64,000 nucleotides of DNA from Hymenobacter setariae (lineage in GTDB: Bacteria > Bacteroidota > Bacteroidia > Cytophagales > Hymenobacteraceae): assembly GCF_007713685.1 (NCBI RefSeq), contig NZ_VMRJ01000002.1:682001-746000 (forward strand), in the 5' to 3' direction. The notes beneath the pieces were generated by a model. That model saw nothing but the letters and a program-made list of their open reading frames with translations. It made no database searches and was not told the origin of the DNA. Positions 55,881 to 64,000 of the stretch are shown in pieces; position 1 is the first letter of the stretch; every line of letters starts with the position of its first letter. The translations under genes were made by a program, and so were the position numbers.

Positions 55881-56831
55881 TTAGTTTTGACGCGCAATAG
55901 TAATAAGGCTAAATACTATGCTAACAGTGCCAAGTAACGTAGCAGCTGCGCTGAATACTGGTCCAGCATCTGTCAGTCCCTCTAAGAACGGTCGTCTGAC
56001 AGGCTCAATATAGACAATATCATTAGGCTCCATTTGTAAGTTAGCACGTCGCATACCGGCAATAGTACTTAAGTCAATTTGTTCAATTTGAGGATTTTTT
56101 AAGTCGCCCCGAATTATTCGAACATTAGATGTCTTACCGCCATAGCGGTACAGACCACCAGCACCGCCGCCGCCATTACCATCAATCCCACCTGCTAACG
56201 CTAGAACTTCTAAAAGATTCATATTATCATTAGCCAAGGGCACTACAACGCCACCTGGTGAACCTAGGATAATAACTCGGTTATTAGTCACGCGAGTTTG
56301 AATAAATGTATCGCGGTAATAAGGCGTAAACAAAACCTGTAGGGTACTGTCGGCTTGATGCAAGGTGAGACCACTCAAATGAGTGAGACCAATAATTGGT
56401 ACTGCCACCATTCCATTAGCCTGTACAAGTAATTCCAGGCCCGTACCACTGCCGTTAGTACCAGTGCGTGATATTTGTGGTACAGCACGGCCTTGAGGAG
56501 ATGCAGTAATACGCGGCGTCAGGCTAGGTACTTGTCCACCTGATGAGCCCAATTGTAACTCACCATTAGGGTCGATGATACGCTCCCCCTTGTTGGTGTA
56601 TACACGGATATCTAGAAAATCATTGGGCTGAATACGGTAATTACGGTCGGTGCGATTAACGGCAACCCGTAGCTTTGCCGTGTCTATACGGTTGCCTTTC
56701 TCATCTGTAAGGCGAAATAATACACGCTGATTATAGTAGCGATTGGATGCGCAGGAGGCAAATAATAAAAGCACCGGCAAGCTTAGTAGCAGGCGGCGCA
56801 CTACAGTAGCGTAGGCAGAAGGAGAAGCCAA
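55881..56831 (-). CDS. Wza-like polysaccharide export lipoprotein
   Basis: 316 residues. The frame has no ATG near its start. TTG at 56831 gives a full lipoprotein signal (RRLLLSLPVLLLFASCAS); a GTG ten codons later is an alternative. The export domain is seen in YRIQPNDFLDIRVYTNKGER and GMVAVPIIGLTHLSGLT, and the SLBB-like part in NRVIILGSPGGVVVPL and NLLEVLALAGGIDG. A final hydrophobic helix (FSAAATLLGTVSIVFSLITI) would be the outer-membrane segment. First gene of the operon Wza-Wzc-phosphatase-SDR, behind a consensus promoter at 56931-56900. Confidence 0.93.
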   Translation of the reverse strand: MASPSAYATVVRRLLLSLPVLLLFASCASNRYYNQRVLFRLTDEKGNRIDTAKLRVAVNRTDRNYRIQPNDFLDIRVYTNKGERIIDPNGELQLGSSGGQVPSLTPRITASPQGRAVPQISRTGTNGSGTGLELLVQANGMVAVPIIGLTHLSGLTLHQADSTLQVLFTPYYRDTFIQTRVTNNRVIILGSPGGVVVPLANDNMNLLEVLALAGGIDGNGGGGAGGLYRYGGKTSNVRIIRGDLKNPQIEQIDLSTIAGMRRANLQMEPNDIVYIEPVRRPFLEGLTDAGPVFSAAATLLGTVSIVFSLITIARQN

Positions 56832-56899
56832 AGGATATAGCCTATAGAAAGTGAGGCCTAGCGACTCTACTTTGAGGATGAGCGCTGGCTAAAAGGTCT

Positions 56900-56931
56900 C
56901 AAAAGTAACCTATCCACTGTAGGGTTTCCAA
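56900..56931 (-). promoter_or_regulatory. Consensus promoter of the capsule operon
   Basis: On the minus strand TTG (56931-56929), a 21-base spacer and TACTTTTG (56907-56900), an exact TAnnTTTG box. Transcription would start near 56893, about 60 nt ahead of the Wza-like gene. Confidence 0.75.
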
Positions 56932-56983
56932 TTTTGGGCCCCTAAACCGGTGACCTAGAGCGTCGGTTCCGGTGCTAGGGTGG

Positions 56984-56991
56984 TAATTTTG
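56984..56991 (+). promoter_or_regulatory. -7 box of the acyl-CoA dehydrogenase gene
   Basis: TAATTTTG matches TAnnTTTG exactly and would start transcription near 56998, leaving a leader of about 77 nt. The -33 element is weak. It lies 53 bp from the -33 TTG of the divergent capsule promoter. Confidence 0.55.
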
Positions 56992-57074
56992 GCGAATTGG
57001 CACTACTGGAAACCACTTTGGGTTTGGTAGCGTCCTGTTCTTATTCTCCCCTTTACCCACCCACACTTTTTTTT

Positions 57075-58223
57075 ATGGAAGCTACTGTAGCGACCGAAAA
57101 TCAGGCGATGATTGCGCAAATGGTGCGCGATTTTGGCCAGCAGCACATCAAGCCCCACTTCATGCGCTGGGATGAAACGCAAGAGTTTCCCCGTGATGTC
57201 TTTCGCCAACTCGGTGAACTAGGACTAATGGGAGTGCTCGTGCCACAGGAGTATGGTGGCACTGGCTTCGGCTATCAAGAATATGTGACGGCTATTGCAG
57301 AACTGGCTAAGATTGACGGTAGTATTGGCCTGAGTATGGCAGCGCACAATTCATTATGCACTGGGCATATTTTGCAGCATGCCTCAGAGGAGCAGAAGCA
57401 CAAATACCTACCACGCCTAGCATCGGGTGAATGGATTGGGGCTTGGGGCCTTACGGAGCCTAACACAGGGTCTGATGCTGGTAATATGCGTACTACAGCC
57501 GTCCTCGACGATAGTGGCGAGTATTACATCCTGAATGGGGCTAAGAACTTCATCACCCATGGCCGGAGCGGCGACGTGGCAGTGGTAATTGCTCGTACTG
57601 GCGAAGTAGGCGATTCGCATGGAATAACAGCATTCATTATTGAGCGCGATACCCCTGGTTTTGCTAGTGGGCGCAAGGAGGACAAGCTTGGCATGCGGGC
57701 GTCTGAAACCACCGAGCTTATTTTCACTGATTGCCGTGTACCCGTCGCCAATGTTATTGGTAAAGTAGGGGAGGGGTTCGTACAGTCGTTGAAGGTGCTC
57801 GACGGTGGGCGCATCAGCATCGCGGCACTTAGCCTGGGCATTGCACAGGGGGCCTATGAAGCAGCCTTGCAATACTCAAAAGAAAGACAACAATTCAACC
57901 AGCCTATCAGCAATTTTCAAGGTATAGCCTTCAAGCTGGCTGACATGGCTACCGAAATCGAAGCGGCCAGCCTGCTCACCTATCAAGCGGCAGAGTTAAA
58001 AGACCGAGGTCAAAATGTGAACCGTGAATCAGCAATGGCTAAGCTGTATGCTTCTGAAGTGGCCGTGCGAGTGGCCAATGAAGGAGTCCAGATATTTGGT
58101 GGCTATGGCTACACTAAGGATTACCCAGCCGAGAAATACTACCGCGATGCTAAGCTCTGCACTATCGGCGAGGGCACTAGCGAAATTCAAAAGTTAGTTA
58201 TTGCCCGCGCCCTACTTAAATAG
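57075..58223 (+). CDS. Acyl-CoA dehydrogenase (short-chain/butyryl type)
   Basis: 382 residues from ATG 57075; the earlier open frame lacks family sequence. The enzyme oxidises acyl-CoA to 2-enoyl-CoA with FAD. Seen: [20 protein letters not shown] (FAD and substrate loop), [45 protein letters not shown] and the C-terminal block [20 protein letters not shown]. The catalytic base is the Glu of IGEGTSEIQ (Glu366), placed as in short-chain enzymes. Full length. No other beta-oxidation gene is adjacent. Confidence 0.96.
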   Translation: MEATVATENQAMIAQMVRDFGQQHIKPHFMRWDETQEFPRDVFRQLGELGLMGVLVPQEYGGTGFGYQEYVTAIAELAKIDGSIGLSMAAHNSLCTGHILQHASEEQKHKYLPRLASGEWIGAWGLTEPNTGSDAGNMRTTAVLDDSGEYYILNGAKNFITHGRSGDVAVVIARTGEVGDSHGITAFIIERDTPGFASGRKEDKLGMRASETTELIFTDCRVPVANVIGKVGEGFVQSLKVLDGGRISIAALSLGIAQGAYEAALQYSKERQQFNQPISNFQGIAFKLADMATEIEAASLLTYQAAELKDRGQNVNRESAMAKLYASEVAVRVANEGVQIFGGYGYTKDYPAEKYYRDAKLCTIGEGTSEIQKLVIARALLK

Positions 58224-58321
58224 CTACCTAGTGAGTATACTAGGGCAGTGCACAGGCGAGCGGGTAAACCGCTAAAATTCAAAAGAATCGCCATAAGCTG
58301 GATAATCTGAAAATCTGTGAT

Positions 58322-58329
58322 TATCTTTG
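58322..58329 (+). promoter_or_regulatory. -7 box of rpsU
   Basis: TATCTTTG is an exact TAnnTTTG box. A CTG (58298-58300) lies at the -33 distance. Transcription would start near 58336, 32 nt before the ATG. Confidence 0.65.
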
Positions 58330-58367
58330 CGGCCCGTTTGCCCTGAAAAGACTCCTCATCCCTCGAT

Positions 58368-58562
58368 ATGATTATCGTTCAAATCAAAGACAACGAAACC
58401 GTTGACCGTGCGCTGAAGCGCTTCAAGAAGAAATTCGAACGCACTGGTGTGCTGAAAGAACTGCGTCGTCGCACTTTCTTCCAAAAGCCCAGCATTACCA
58501 AGCGTAAGCTGAAGCAAAAAGCTGTTTATAAGCTTGCTACCTACGGCACCGAAAACGAATAG
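58368..58562 (+). CDS. rpsU: 30S ribosomal protein S21
   Basis: 64 residues, basic, with the family start MIIVQIKDNETVDRALKRFK and the motif GVLKELRRRTFFQKPS. S21 sits near the anti-Shine-Dalgarno end of 16S rRNA. The length is normal for Bacteroidota. It has its own promoter box and terminator, then a tyrosine recombinase and hpf follow, a gene order often seen in this phylum. Confidence 0.97.
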   Translation: MIIVQIKDNETVDRALKRFKKKFERTGVLKELRRRTFFQKPSITKRKLKQKAVYKLATYGTENE

Positions 58563-58590
58563 CCAGTAGGCGCTCGTTTCGGTGGCTTTG

Positions 58591-58632
58591 AAAAGCCCCT
58601 GTTCTTGCCAAGTAGCAAGAGCAGGGGCTTTT
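58591..58632 (+). terminator. Terminator of rpsU
   Basis: AAAAGCCCCTGTTCTTGC (58591-58608) pairs with 58615-58632 around a 6-base loop, with one G-U pair in RNA. The T-run at the end is short (TTTT). Confidence 0.85.
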
Positions 58633-58690
58633 CGCGTTGCGTTGTACCTTGCTGTTGGCACATAAGCAAAGCCTTGCAAATAGGAGTGTA

Positions 58691-59575
58691 ATGGATGAAT
58701 TTCTAAATTTCTTGCGCTACGAAAAGCGCTTTAGCCCACATACCGTCATATCTTATCAAACTGATTTAATGCAGTTTGCCAGCTATGTGCAGAAGGAATA
58801 TGAGCTAGATGAGCCGGCCCATGCTACACACCCGCTTATTAGAGATTGGGTAGTGAACCTTATGGGGCAAGACCTAGACCCACGCACAGTGAATAGAAAA
58901 GTAGCTTGCTTGCGCTCCTACTATAAGTTTTTGCTGCGCATTCACCGGATTGAGGCCAACCCCATGCTGCGCATAAAGGCGCCTAAGATGGTGAAGAAAT
59001 TGCCCGAGTTTGTGCCTGAGGAGTCATTAAATCGCTTACTTAATTCGTTTGAGTTTGAGGCTACCTATGCGGGGGCACGCGACCAGCTGGTACTGGAAAT
59101 GCTATATGGAACGGGTATTCGCCTTTCTGAACTCCTAGGTATAACTGCAGCCGATGTAGACGCCGCAGCCCGCACGGTGCGCGTGACAGGCAAGGGCAAC
59201 AAGCAGCGACTAGTGCCTTTAAATCCCTCCCTATGGTTGGTGCTAGATAAGTACAGTGCAGCTTCCGCAGCTGAATTCGGCCCTGTTCCTGCCAGTAGCC
59301 CACTGCTACGTACTGACAAGGGTGAGCCGCTGTATGAGAAGCTAGTGTATCGTACGGTCAAAAAATATCTGAGTCAGGTATCAACTTCAGCGGCACATCA
59401 GCATCCGCACGCGCTGAGGCACGCCTTTGCTACTCACCTACTTGGCAAGGGCGCAGACTTAAATGCTATTAAAGAACTGCTAGGGCATGCCAGCTTAGCA
59501 GCCACGCAAGTGTATACGCACTTGTCCGTCGACCGCATGAAATCCGTATTTGAACAGGCTCACCCCCGAGCATAA
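58691..59575 (+). CDS. Tyrosine recombinase XerC/XerD
   Basis: 294 residues from ATG 58691, behind an AGGAG at 58683-58687, a rare clear Shine-Dalgarno here. The N-terminal SAM-like core-binding domain (FLNFLRYEKRFSPHTVISYQ) is followed by the catalytic domain. The active residues are in place: Arg144 (GTGIRLSELLG), His240 and Arg243 (HALRHAFATHLL), His266 (LGHASL) and nucleophile Tyr275 (QVYTH). Xer recombinases resolve chromosome dimers at dif. XerC and XerD cannot be told apart from this alone. No integrase context or mobile element nearby. Confidence 0.94.
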   Translation: MDEFLNFLRYEKRFSPHTVISYQTDLMQFASYVQKEYELDEPAHATHPLIRDWVVNLMGQDLDPRTVNRKVACLRSYYKFLLRIHRIEANPMLRIKAPKMVKKLPEFVPEESLNRLLNSFEFEATYAGARDQLVLEMLYGTGIRLSELLGITAADVDAAARTVRVTGKGNKQRLVPLNPSLWLVLDKYSAASAAEFGPVPASSPLLRTDKGEPLYEKLVYRTVKKYLSQVSTSAAHQHPHALRHAFATHLLGKGADLNAIKELLGHASLAATQVYTHLSVDRMKSVFEQAHPRA

Positions 59576-59607
59576 GGTTTCTGTTTCCCACTCAATTTCT
59601 TTTGCCC

Positions 59608-59910
59608 ATGAAAGTGCAAGTGCAATCGGTGCATTTCGATGCCGACCAAAAACTGCTCGATTTTATTCAGCAACGTCTCAACAAGCTCGACCATTTCTAC
59701 GACCGTATCACTGACGGAGAAGTTATCCTGCGCCTTAACAATAAAGACGGCGTAGCAAACAAAACTGTGGAAATTAAGCTGATGGTGCCGGGCAGCACCC
59801 TTTTCAGCCAAGAAGATGCGGCTTCTTTTGAAGCCGCCGCCGACGCAGCTGTAGAAGCGCTAAAACGGCAGATTTCAAAGTATAAGGAAAAGCACTTGAA
59901 CCTGCACTAA
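59608..59910 (+). CDS. hpf: Ribosome hibernation promoting factor, short form
   Basis: 100 residues from ATG 59608. HPF binds the 30S decoding region and inactivates ribosomes in stationary phase. The fold signature is clear: VQSVHFDADQKLLDFIQQRL, NKLDHFYDRITDGEVILRLN and KTVEIKLMVPGSTLFSQEDA. It lacks the C-terminal dimerisation domain of long HPF. It is 32 bp after the recombinase gene, probably co-transcribed, and ends before a 31-bp-arm dyad. Confidence 0.95.
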   Translation: MKVQVQSVHFDADQKLLDFIQQRLNKLDHFYDRITDGEVILRLNNKDGVANKTVEIKLMVPGSTLFSQEDAASFEAAADAAVEALKRQISKYKEKHLNLH

Positions 59911-59935
59911 GTAGAAATAGGCTACCTAGGTAGCA

Positions 59936-60000
59936 CTTTTAGCTTATCAAAAAGCCCCAGCAACTACAATAGTTGCTGGGGCTTTTTGATAAGCTAAAAG
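59936..60000. terminator. 31-bp perfect dyad between hpf and metK
   Basis: Bases 59936-59966 are the exact reverse complement of 59970-60000, with loop CAA. The inner AAAAAGCCCC.../...GGGGCTTTTT makes a two-way terminator, and 13 further matched bases extend it on each side. It ends 5 bp from the metK stop. Confidence 0.95.
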
Positions 60001-60005
60001 GCGTC

Positions 60006-61268
60006 TTAAAGCGCAAATGCAGCTTTAATTTTATCTACATAATCCAACTTCTCCCACGTAAAGGTTTCAAATGTTTTCTCCTCGCCGTCCTTCATTTTTA
60101 CCGTTACCGTACCTGGCTGGCGGCCCATGTGTCCGTAGGCAGCCGTTTGGCCAAAGATGGGGTTTCGCAACCCAAAGCGCTCAACGATAGCATAAGGGCG
60201 CAAATCGAAGAGCTCATTTACTTTCTCTGCAATCTCACCATCGGTAAGCGTCTGACCGGCGGCGTTCTTAGCTTTTGTCGTGTTATACGTTGTCACATAG
60301 AGACCTACTGGCTTGGCTACACCGATAGCATAGGCTACCTGCACCAGCACTTGGTCGGCTACACCAGCAGCTACTAGATTCTTCGCAATGTGGCGGGCAG
60401 CATAAGCGGCCGAGCGGTCTACTTTGCTTGAGTCTTTACCCGAGAAAGCGCCTCCACCGTGTGCACCCTTGCCTCCGTAGGTGTCCACAATAATCTTGCG
60501 GCCAGTGAGGCCCGAGTCGCCGTGCGGGCCACCGATAACGAACTTGCCAGTCGGGTTAATGTGGTGCGTAATGCTGTCGGTAAACAGCGCCTGAATGTCG
60601 GCACTCAAGCTAGCCTTCACCCGGGGGATGAGGATAGACTTGATATCTTCCGAAATCTTAACCAGCATAGCGGCCTCCGAATCGTCGAAGTCGTCGTGCT
60701 GGGTGCTTACCACGATAGTATCGATGGCTTCGGGACGATGGTCGTCTGAATAGCGAATGGTTACCTGGCTTTTGGCGTCTGGGCGCAGGTACGTCATTTC
60801 CTTGCCTTCCTTGCGGATTTCAGATAGCACTTGCAGCAGGCGGTGCGATACATCTAGGGCGAGCGGCATGTAGTTATCCGTCTCGTTAGTGGCATAGCCA
60901 AACATCATACCTTGGTCGCCGGCACCTTGCTCTTCGGGAGCTTGGCGCACTACACCTTGGTTGATATCGGGCGACTGCTCGTGCAGAGCCGATAGAATAC
61001 CGCAGCTCTCGGCCTCGAACTTATACTCGGCCTTGGTATAGCCAATACGGCGGATAACGTCGCGGGCTACGGTTTGTACATCAACGTAAGCCGACGACTT
61101 TACTTCACCAGCTACTACTACTAGGCCGGTCGTTACTAGCGTTTCGCAAGCTACTTTGGCCGCTGGGTCCTGACGTAGAAAGTCGTCGAGGATGGCGTCA
61201 GAAATCTGGTCGGCAACTTTATCGGGGTGGCCTTCCGAAACCGATTCGGAAGTGAACAGATAGGGCAT
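60006..61268 (-). CDS. metK: S-adenosylmethionine synthetase
   Basis: 420 residues. It makes S-adenosylmethionine from methionine and ATP. Family blocks: [20 protein letters not shown] at the start, [36 protein letters not shown] and [19 protein letters not shown]. Full length and intact. A promoter with a G+C-rich hairpin at the mRNA start lies just upstream (61295-61341). The methyltransferase gene and ahcY are within the next 3 kb. Confidence 0.98.
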   Translation of the reverse strand: MPYLFTSESVSEGHPDKVADQISDAILDDFLRQDPAAKVACETLVTTGLVVVAGEVKSSAYVDVQTVARDVIRRIGYTKAEYKFEAESCGILSALHEQSPDINQGVVRQAPEEQGAGDQGMMFGYATNETDNYMPLALDVSHRLLQVLSEIRKEGKEMTYLRPDAKSQVTIRYSDDHRPEAIDTIVVSTQHDDFDDSEAAMLVKISEDIKSILIPRVKASLSADIQALFTDSITHHINPTGKFVIGGPHGDSGLTGRKIIVDTYGGKGAHGGGAFSGKDSSKVDRSAAYAARHIAKNLVAAGVADQVLVQVAYAIGVAKPVGLYVTTYNTTKAKNAAGQTLTDGEIAEKVNELFDLRPYAIVERFGLRNPIFGQTAAYGHMGRQPGTVTVKMKDGEEKTFETFTWEKLDYVDKIKAAFAL

Positions 61269-61294
61269 AGGAGAGGATTATTCAAACAAAAGAC

Positions 61295-61341
61295 CGCCCG
61301 CCCAGCCAGACGTAGGCGCGGGCGGGCGGGCGACAAAGCTA
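61295..61341 (-). promoter_or_regulatory. metK promoter and G+C-rich leader hairpin
   Basis: On the minus strand TAGCTTTG (61341-61334) is an exact TAnnTTTG box, with TTTG 15 bases before it (slightly short). The transcript would begin near 61327, inside a hairpin formed by GGGCGGGCG (61320-61328) and CGCCCGCCC (61295-61303). TCTTTTG follows, so it may also end the upstream methyltransferase message or act as an attenuator. No known SAM riboswitch was recognised. Confidence 0.55.
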
Positions 61342-61409
61342 CTCAAGAATTGCAACCAAATACGGAACTACTTATAAAATGGCAAGGCGCTTGTGCCTGA
61401 TTGGCTGCT

Positions 61410-62615
61410 TTATGAGACTGGCGGGACTACTTTTTCACACACTAGCACCACCAGCCGGCCTCGCAAATCGGTAGTAGCAAAAAGGTACAAGTCACCACCT
61501 TCTCGAATACCCGTGCGCCGCCGAAAATCAGCTACAGACTCTGGGAAATTACGCGTGGTAACGTGCGCCCGAGCTTCAGGCCCCAGGTGACTTTTTAGTG
61601 TGTTGCCGTCGGCTTTCTCAGTAGCCAACACTCGGAAAATACGGCCGGGAAAATCAGCGCGTAGCTCATAGCTAGTGTACAAGTGGCTATGCTGATGGAG
61701 CTTAATCAGCTCAAAAGCCGAGCCAATGCTCTTGAAGGCACCGGCTTTCAGAATAGCAGCATTGGGTTCGTAGAGGTACTGCTGAGCCTCAGCATAACGG
61801 GGCACAGCCCGCGCCTCGCGGGCGCGGTTGAGGCGAAACTCCTGCTGACTACCATCGCGGCGTAAGTTCACGGCCAAGCGCTCGGGGTCCACAGCGGGTT
61901 CTTCGCCTAGCTCATACAGCACTTCCTTTACTTCGTTGTCTATAGCCAGCACCCACAGGCGGCGCACGTGCCTCAACTCTTGAATAGCCAACTCAATGTC
62001 CAGCATCGGCGAAGTCTTAAGCAAGATGCGCGGCGCGTGGCGTAGTAACAGCGGCATCAGCTTAGGTACATCGGGCTCGCAATCGGCTAAACGAAAGGTT
62101 TTTCCGCCGCGCTGGTCGCGCCGGGCGGGGTCGAGGTAAAGCCAATCGAAAGTCTTACTGCCGCCCTTAAGGAAAGAAACCGCATCGGCCGCATGCACGG
62201 TGACATTCGAAATCTGAAGCTGGGCAAAGTTGTACGCTACTACTTGTGCTAGGCGAGGGTCACGCTCCACATAGTCTACTTGGTCGACTACTGCTGCGAA
62301 GTGAGCAGAGTCGGCCCCGAAGCCACCTGTGAGGTCGGCCAAGCGCGAAGCACCACCTACAATGGCGGCCTTAAAAACCGCCGTGCGCTCAGAAGAAGCT
62401 TGTTCGACTGACAAGGCAGGCGGAAATATCAGGTCTTGGTTGTCGGCCCATGCAGGCAGTTTTACGCGTGCCTTTTGGCGAGCCTGAATCTGGCGCACCA
62501 ATTCGGGCACTGGCAAGTGAGGGTGACGGCGCGCCTGCAAAGCCAGGTGAGCGGGGTCGTCATGCAGGTGGGCGGCCACATAGCGCCGGGCCGCCTCAGG
62601 TAAAGGAAACTCCAT
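61410..62615 (-). CDS. Class I SAM-dependent methyltransferase with THUMP-like C-terminus
   Basis: 401 residues from ATG 62615. The N-terminal 90 residues are a helical domain (EAARRYVAAHLHDDPAHLAL). The methyltransferase core has motif I ADLTGGFGADSAHFA, acidic motif II VDYVERDPRL, VHAADAVSFL, and motif IV WLYLDPARRDQRGGKTF. The DPARR loop is seen in RNA methyltransferases of this group. The C-terminal 100 residues resemble a THUMP-like domain. The target, probably RNA, is not known. It starts 48 bp after the DUF5683 gene and ends 69 bp before the metK promoter. Confidence 0.85.
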   Translation of the reverse strand: MEFPLPEAARRYVAAHLHDDPAHLALQARRHPHLPVPELVRQIQARQKARVKLPAWADNQDLIFPPALSVEQASSERTAVFKAAIVGGASRLADLTGGFGADSAHFAAVVDQVDYVERDPRLAQVVAYNFAQLQISNVTVHAADAVSFLKGGSKTFDWLYLDPARRDQRGGKTFRLADCEPDVPKLMPLLLRHAPRILLKTSPMLDIELAIQELRHVRRLWVLAIDNEVKEVLYELGEEPAVDPERLAVNLRRDGSQQEFRLNRAREARAVPRYAEAQQYLYEPNAAILKAGAFKSIGSAFELIKLHQHSHLYTSYELRADFPGRIFRVLATEKADGNTLKSHLGPEARAHVTTRNFPESVADFRRRTGIREGGDLYLFATTDLRGRLVVLVCEKVVPPVS

Positions 62616-62663
62616 TGTACTTGCCTTAACGCAAAAACTGGGAGACTGGTGCACTCCCTAGGG

Positions 62664-63293
62664 CTACAACTGCCACCGCAGCGCCAGCACAGGGGTGCCC
62701 TGCGCGGTGGGTGCCACACCTAGGCCAGTGGGCCGCAGACGAGGCCAGATGGCCCCACGCCGCCCGGCAGGTAGGTCACTATTGTAGTTATCTACTGCTT
62801 GCTTAAAGTACTCATTGGTGTGGCGGTTGATAAATAGCGTGGCTACTAGGCTCACCACGGCTGCGCCGGCTGCCACTTGCTGCGTAGTGGTAAAGTACTG
62901 GGCTTCATCTTCTCTAAAAACCTGCGAAGCGTATAAGATAACAGAACCTACTAACAATCCCTTATCAACGAGGTACAGCGTTTTCTGGCGGCGATAGTTA
63001 TTCAGCTCTGCTACGGCTGTGGGGCTGCTGCTGATATAAGGGCGCAGCTTTTGCCCAAAAAAGCCTGCGCTTTGGTAATTGTCTTCACCAGTCTTGCCGG
63101 GCGGCAAAAAGAAAAAGCGTGATTGGGCGCCGTACCTACCTCGTTCTAGGTCTTCGGGGTCAAGCCGAATAGTGGCTGGAGCAGCCTGCTGCGCCTGTGC
63201 AACTCGAGCACCTAGGATATTGACAATAAGTGCCAGCACTACTAGTGTGAGCCAATGAGTTGCGCGCTTGCCTAAAAGAGTTCTTGCCTTCAT
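62664..63293 (-). CDS. DUF5683-type secreted or membrane protein
   Basis: 209 residues from ATG 63293 (the three upstream in-frame codons begin with TTG inside the promoter). Signal peptide THWLTLVVLALIVNILGARV. The body has KTLYLVDKGLLVGSVILYAS, then a hydrophobic AAGAAVVSLVATLFINRHTN, typical of the DUF5683 proteins of Bacteroidota; these are often annotated as hypothetical. Its -7 box ends 6 bp before the ATG, so the mRNA may have almost no leader. Role unknown. Confidence 0.75.
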   Translation of the reverse strand: MKARTLLGKRATHWLTLVVLALIVNILGARVAQAQQAAPATIRLDPEDLERGRYGAQSRFFFLPPGKTGEDNYQSAGFFGQKLRPYISSSPTAVAELNNYRRQKTLYLVDKGLLVGSVILYASQVFREDEAQYFTTTQQVAAGAAVVSLVATLFINRHTNEYFKQAVDNYNSDLPAGRRGAIWPRLRPTGLGVAPTAQGTPVLALRWQL

Positions 63294-63299
63294 AACGTA

Positions 63300-63330
63300 C
63301 AAAGATAAGGCCGGCGTTCTGCCAACAAAG
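63300..63330 (-). promoter_or_regulatory. Consensus promoter of the DUF5683 gene
   Basis: On the minus strand TTTG (63329-63326), an 18-base spacer and TATCTTTG (63307-63300). This is the best match to the Bacteroidota consensus in the window. The expected start (63295-63292) coincides with the ATG at 63293. Confidence 0.75.
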
Positions 63331-63333
63331 CGC

Positions 63334-63341
63334 TATCTTTG
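63334..63341 (+). promoter_or_regulatory. -7 box of ahcY
   Basis: TATCTTTG, identical to the box of the divergent gene and 3 bp from its -33 element, so the two promoters overlap. It would give a leader of about 30 nt. The -33 element on this side is weak. Confidence 0.6.
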
Positions 63342-63377
63342 TGGTTAGAACGCTATAACTCTAAATTGCCTAGCATC

Positions 63378-64000
63378 ATGGTGGAAACTAAGTCCACGAC
63401 GTACGTCCCCTACAAAGTAAAAGACATGAGCCTAGCGGAGTGGGGCCGCAAGGAAATTCGTCTGGCCGAAGCTGAAATGCCCGGTCTGATGTCGCTGCGC
63501 ACCGAGTTTGGCCCTAGCAAGCCGCTGAAAGGTGCTCGCATCGCCGGTTGCTTGCACATGACCATTCAAACGGCTGTACTCATTGAAACCCTCATTGAGC
63601 TGGGCGCCGATGTTACGTGGTCGTCGTGCAATATCTTCTCGACTCAAGACCACGCTGCTGCTGCCATTGCGGCGGCTGGCATTCCGGTATATGCCTGGAA
63701 GGGCATGAACGAGGAGGAGTTTAATTGGTGCATCGAGCAGACGCTTTTCTTCGGAGAGGAGCGCCAGCCGTTGAACATGATTCTGGACGACGGTGGTGAC
63801 CTCACCAACATGGTGCTTGACCAGTTCCCTGAGCTGGCTGGCGGCATCAAAGGGGTGTCGGAAGAAACTACGACTGGTGTGCTGCGCCTCATCGAGCGCG
63901 TGAAAGTGGGCACTTTGCCCTTCCCGGCATTCAACATCAACGACTCGGTAACGAAGTCGAAGTTTGACAACAAGTATGGCTGCAAAGAGTCGGCAGTAGA
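63378..64000 (+). CDS. ahcY: Adenosylhomocysteinase, N-terminal part
   Basis: The gene runs off the right edge; 207 residues are visible. The enzyme splits S-adenosylhomocysteine to homocysteine and adenosine with bound NAD. Signature blocks: [72 protein letters not shown] and [12 protein letters not shown], with [11 protein letters not shown] and the lysine of [14 protein letters not shown] near the edge. It recycles the product of the methyltransferases fed by metK, 2 kb away. Confidence 0.97.
   Translation, partial: MVETKSTTYVPYKVKDMSLAEWGRKEIRLAEAEMPGLMSLRTEFGPSKPLKGARIAGCLHMTIQTAVLIETLIELGADVTWSSCNIFSTQDHAAAAIAAAGIPVYAWKGMNEEEFNWCIEQTLFFGEERQPLNMILDDGGDLTNMVLDQFPELAGGIKGVSEETTTGVLRLIERVKVGTLPFPAFNINDSVTKSKFDNKYGCKESAV

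Noticed and set aside
58691..59575. Tyrosine recombinase as part of an integrated element
   Set aside because: It lies between rpsU and hpf, a conserved housekeeping setting; no attachment-site repeats or phage genes were seen.
61269..61409. SAM riboswitch ahead of metK
   Set aside because: The leader is only about 60 nt and dominated by one G+C-rich hairpin; no known SAM-binding motif was recognised.

Overview
The window reads as chromosome of a G+C-rich Bacteroidota, most like Hymenobacter or a relative in Hymenobacteraceae/Cytophagales. The support is: SusC/SusD and SusE-like outer-membrane proteins, two type IX secretion (T9SS) cargo proteins with type A and type B C-terminal signals, a PorP/SprF protein, weak Shine-Dalgarno sites, and promoters matching the Bacteroidota consensus TTTG-N(17-23)-TAnnTTTG. 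The genus is an inference. I found no rRNA, tRNA, CRISPR array, transposase or phage genes.

Layout. 1-7.3 kb: the 3' part of an alpha-mannan utilisation locus (SusC end, SusD, SusE-like, GH76, GH92). 7.4-10.5 kb, on the opposite strand: a three-gene operon for glycoside 3-oxidation (DUF1080 3-keto-glycoside hydrolase, GMC flavoprotein, Tat-type small subunit). 10.8-16.9 kb: a 1,600-residue T9SS adhesin with eight tandem Ig-like repeats and its PorP/SprF partner. 17-21 kb: a glycosyltransferase, an AT-rich region with a strong candidate non-coding RNA, a creatininase-family enzyme and icd. 21.5-36 kb: carbohydrate and envelope genes (GH3, YitT, HEAT-cNBD protein, glycogen debranching enzyme, GH2, TonB-dependent receptor). 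36-45 kb: an ABC ATPase, a Thr/Gly lipoprotein, uvrB, an ECF sigma factor with a trans-envelope anti-sigma/beta-barrel protein, wrbA with an operator-like palindrome, aroE and dedA. 46-51 kb: a T9SS type A surface protein, a ComA-like phosphosulfolactate synthase and a TPR protein. 51.5-56.8 kb: an AT-richer capsule/exopolysaccharide operon (Wza, Wzc, PHP phosphatase, SDR). 57-64 kb: housekeeping genes (acyl-CoA dehydrogenase, rpsU, XerC/D, hpf, metK, a THUMP-like methyltransferase, a DUF5683 protein, ahcY).

How it fits together. Much of the window concerns glycan capture and breakdown and surface assembly. The mannan locus and the 3-keto operon converge on one very long perfect inverted repeat. 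metK, a methyltransferase and ahcY lie within 4 kb and cover synthesis, use and recycling of S-adenosylmethionine.

Three sequence-level oddities run through the window. The palindrome CCTAGG is several-fold over-represented. Many gene ends carry unusually long, near-perfect dyads. A roughly 235-nt transcript unit around 18.5 kb has its own consensus promoter, hairpins and terminator but no convincing ORF.
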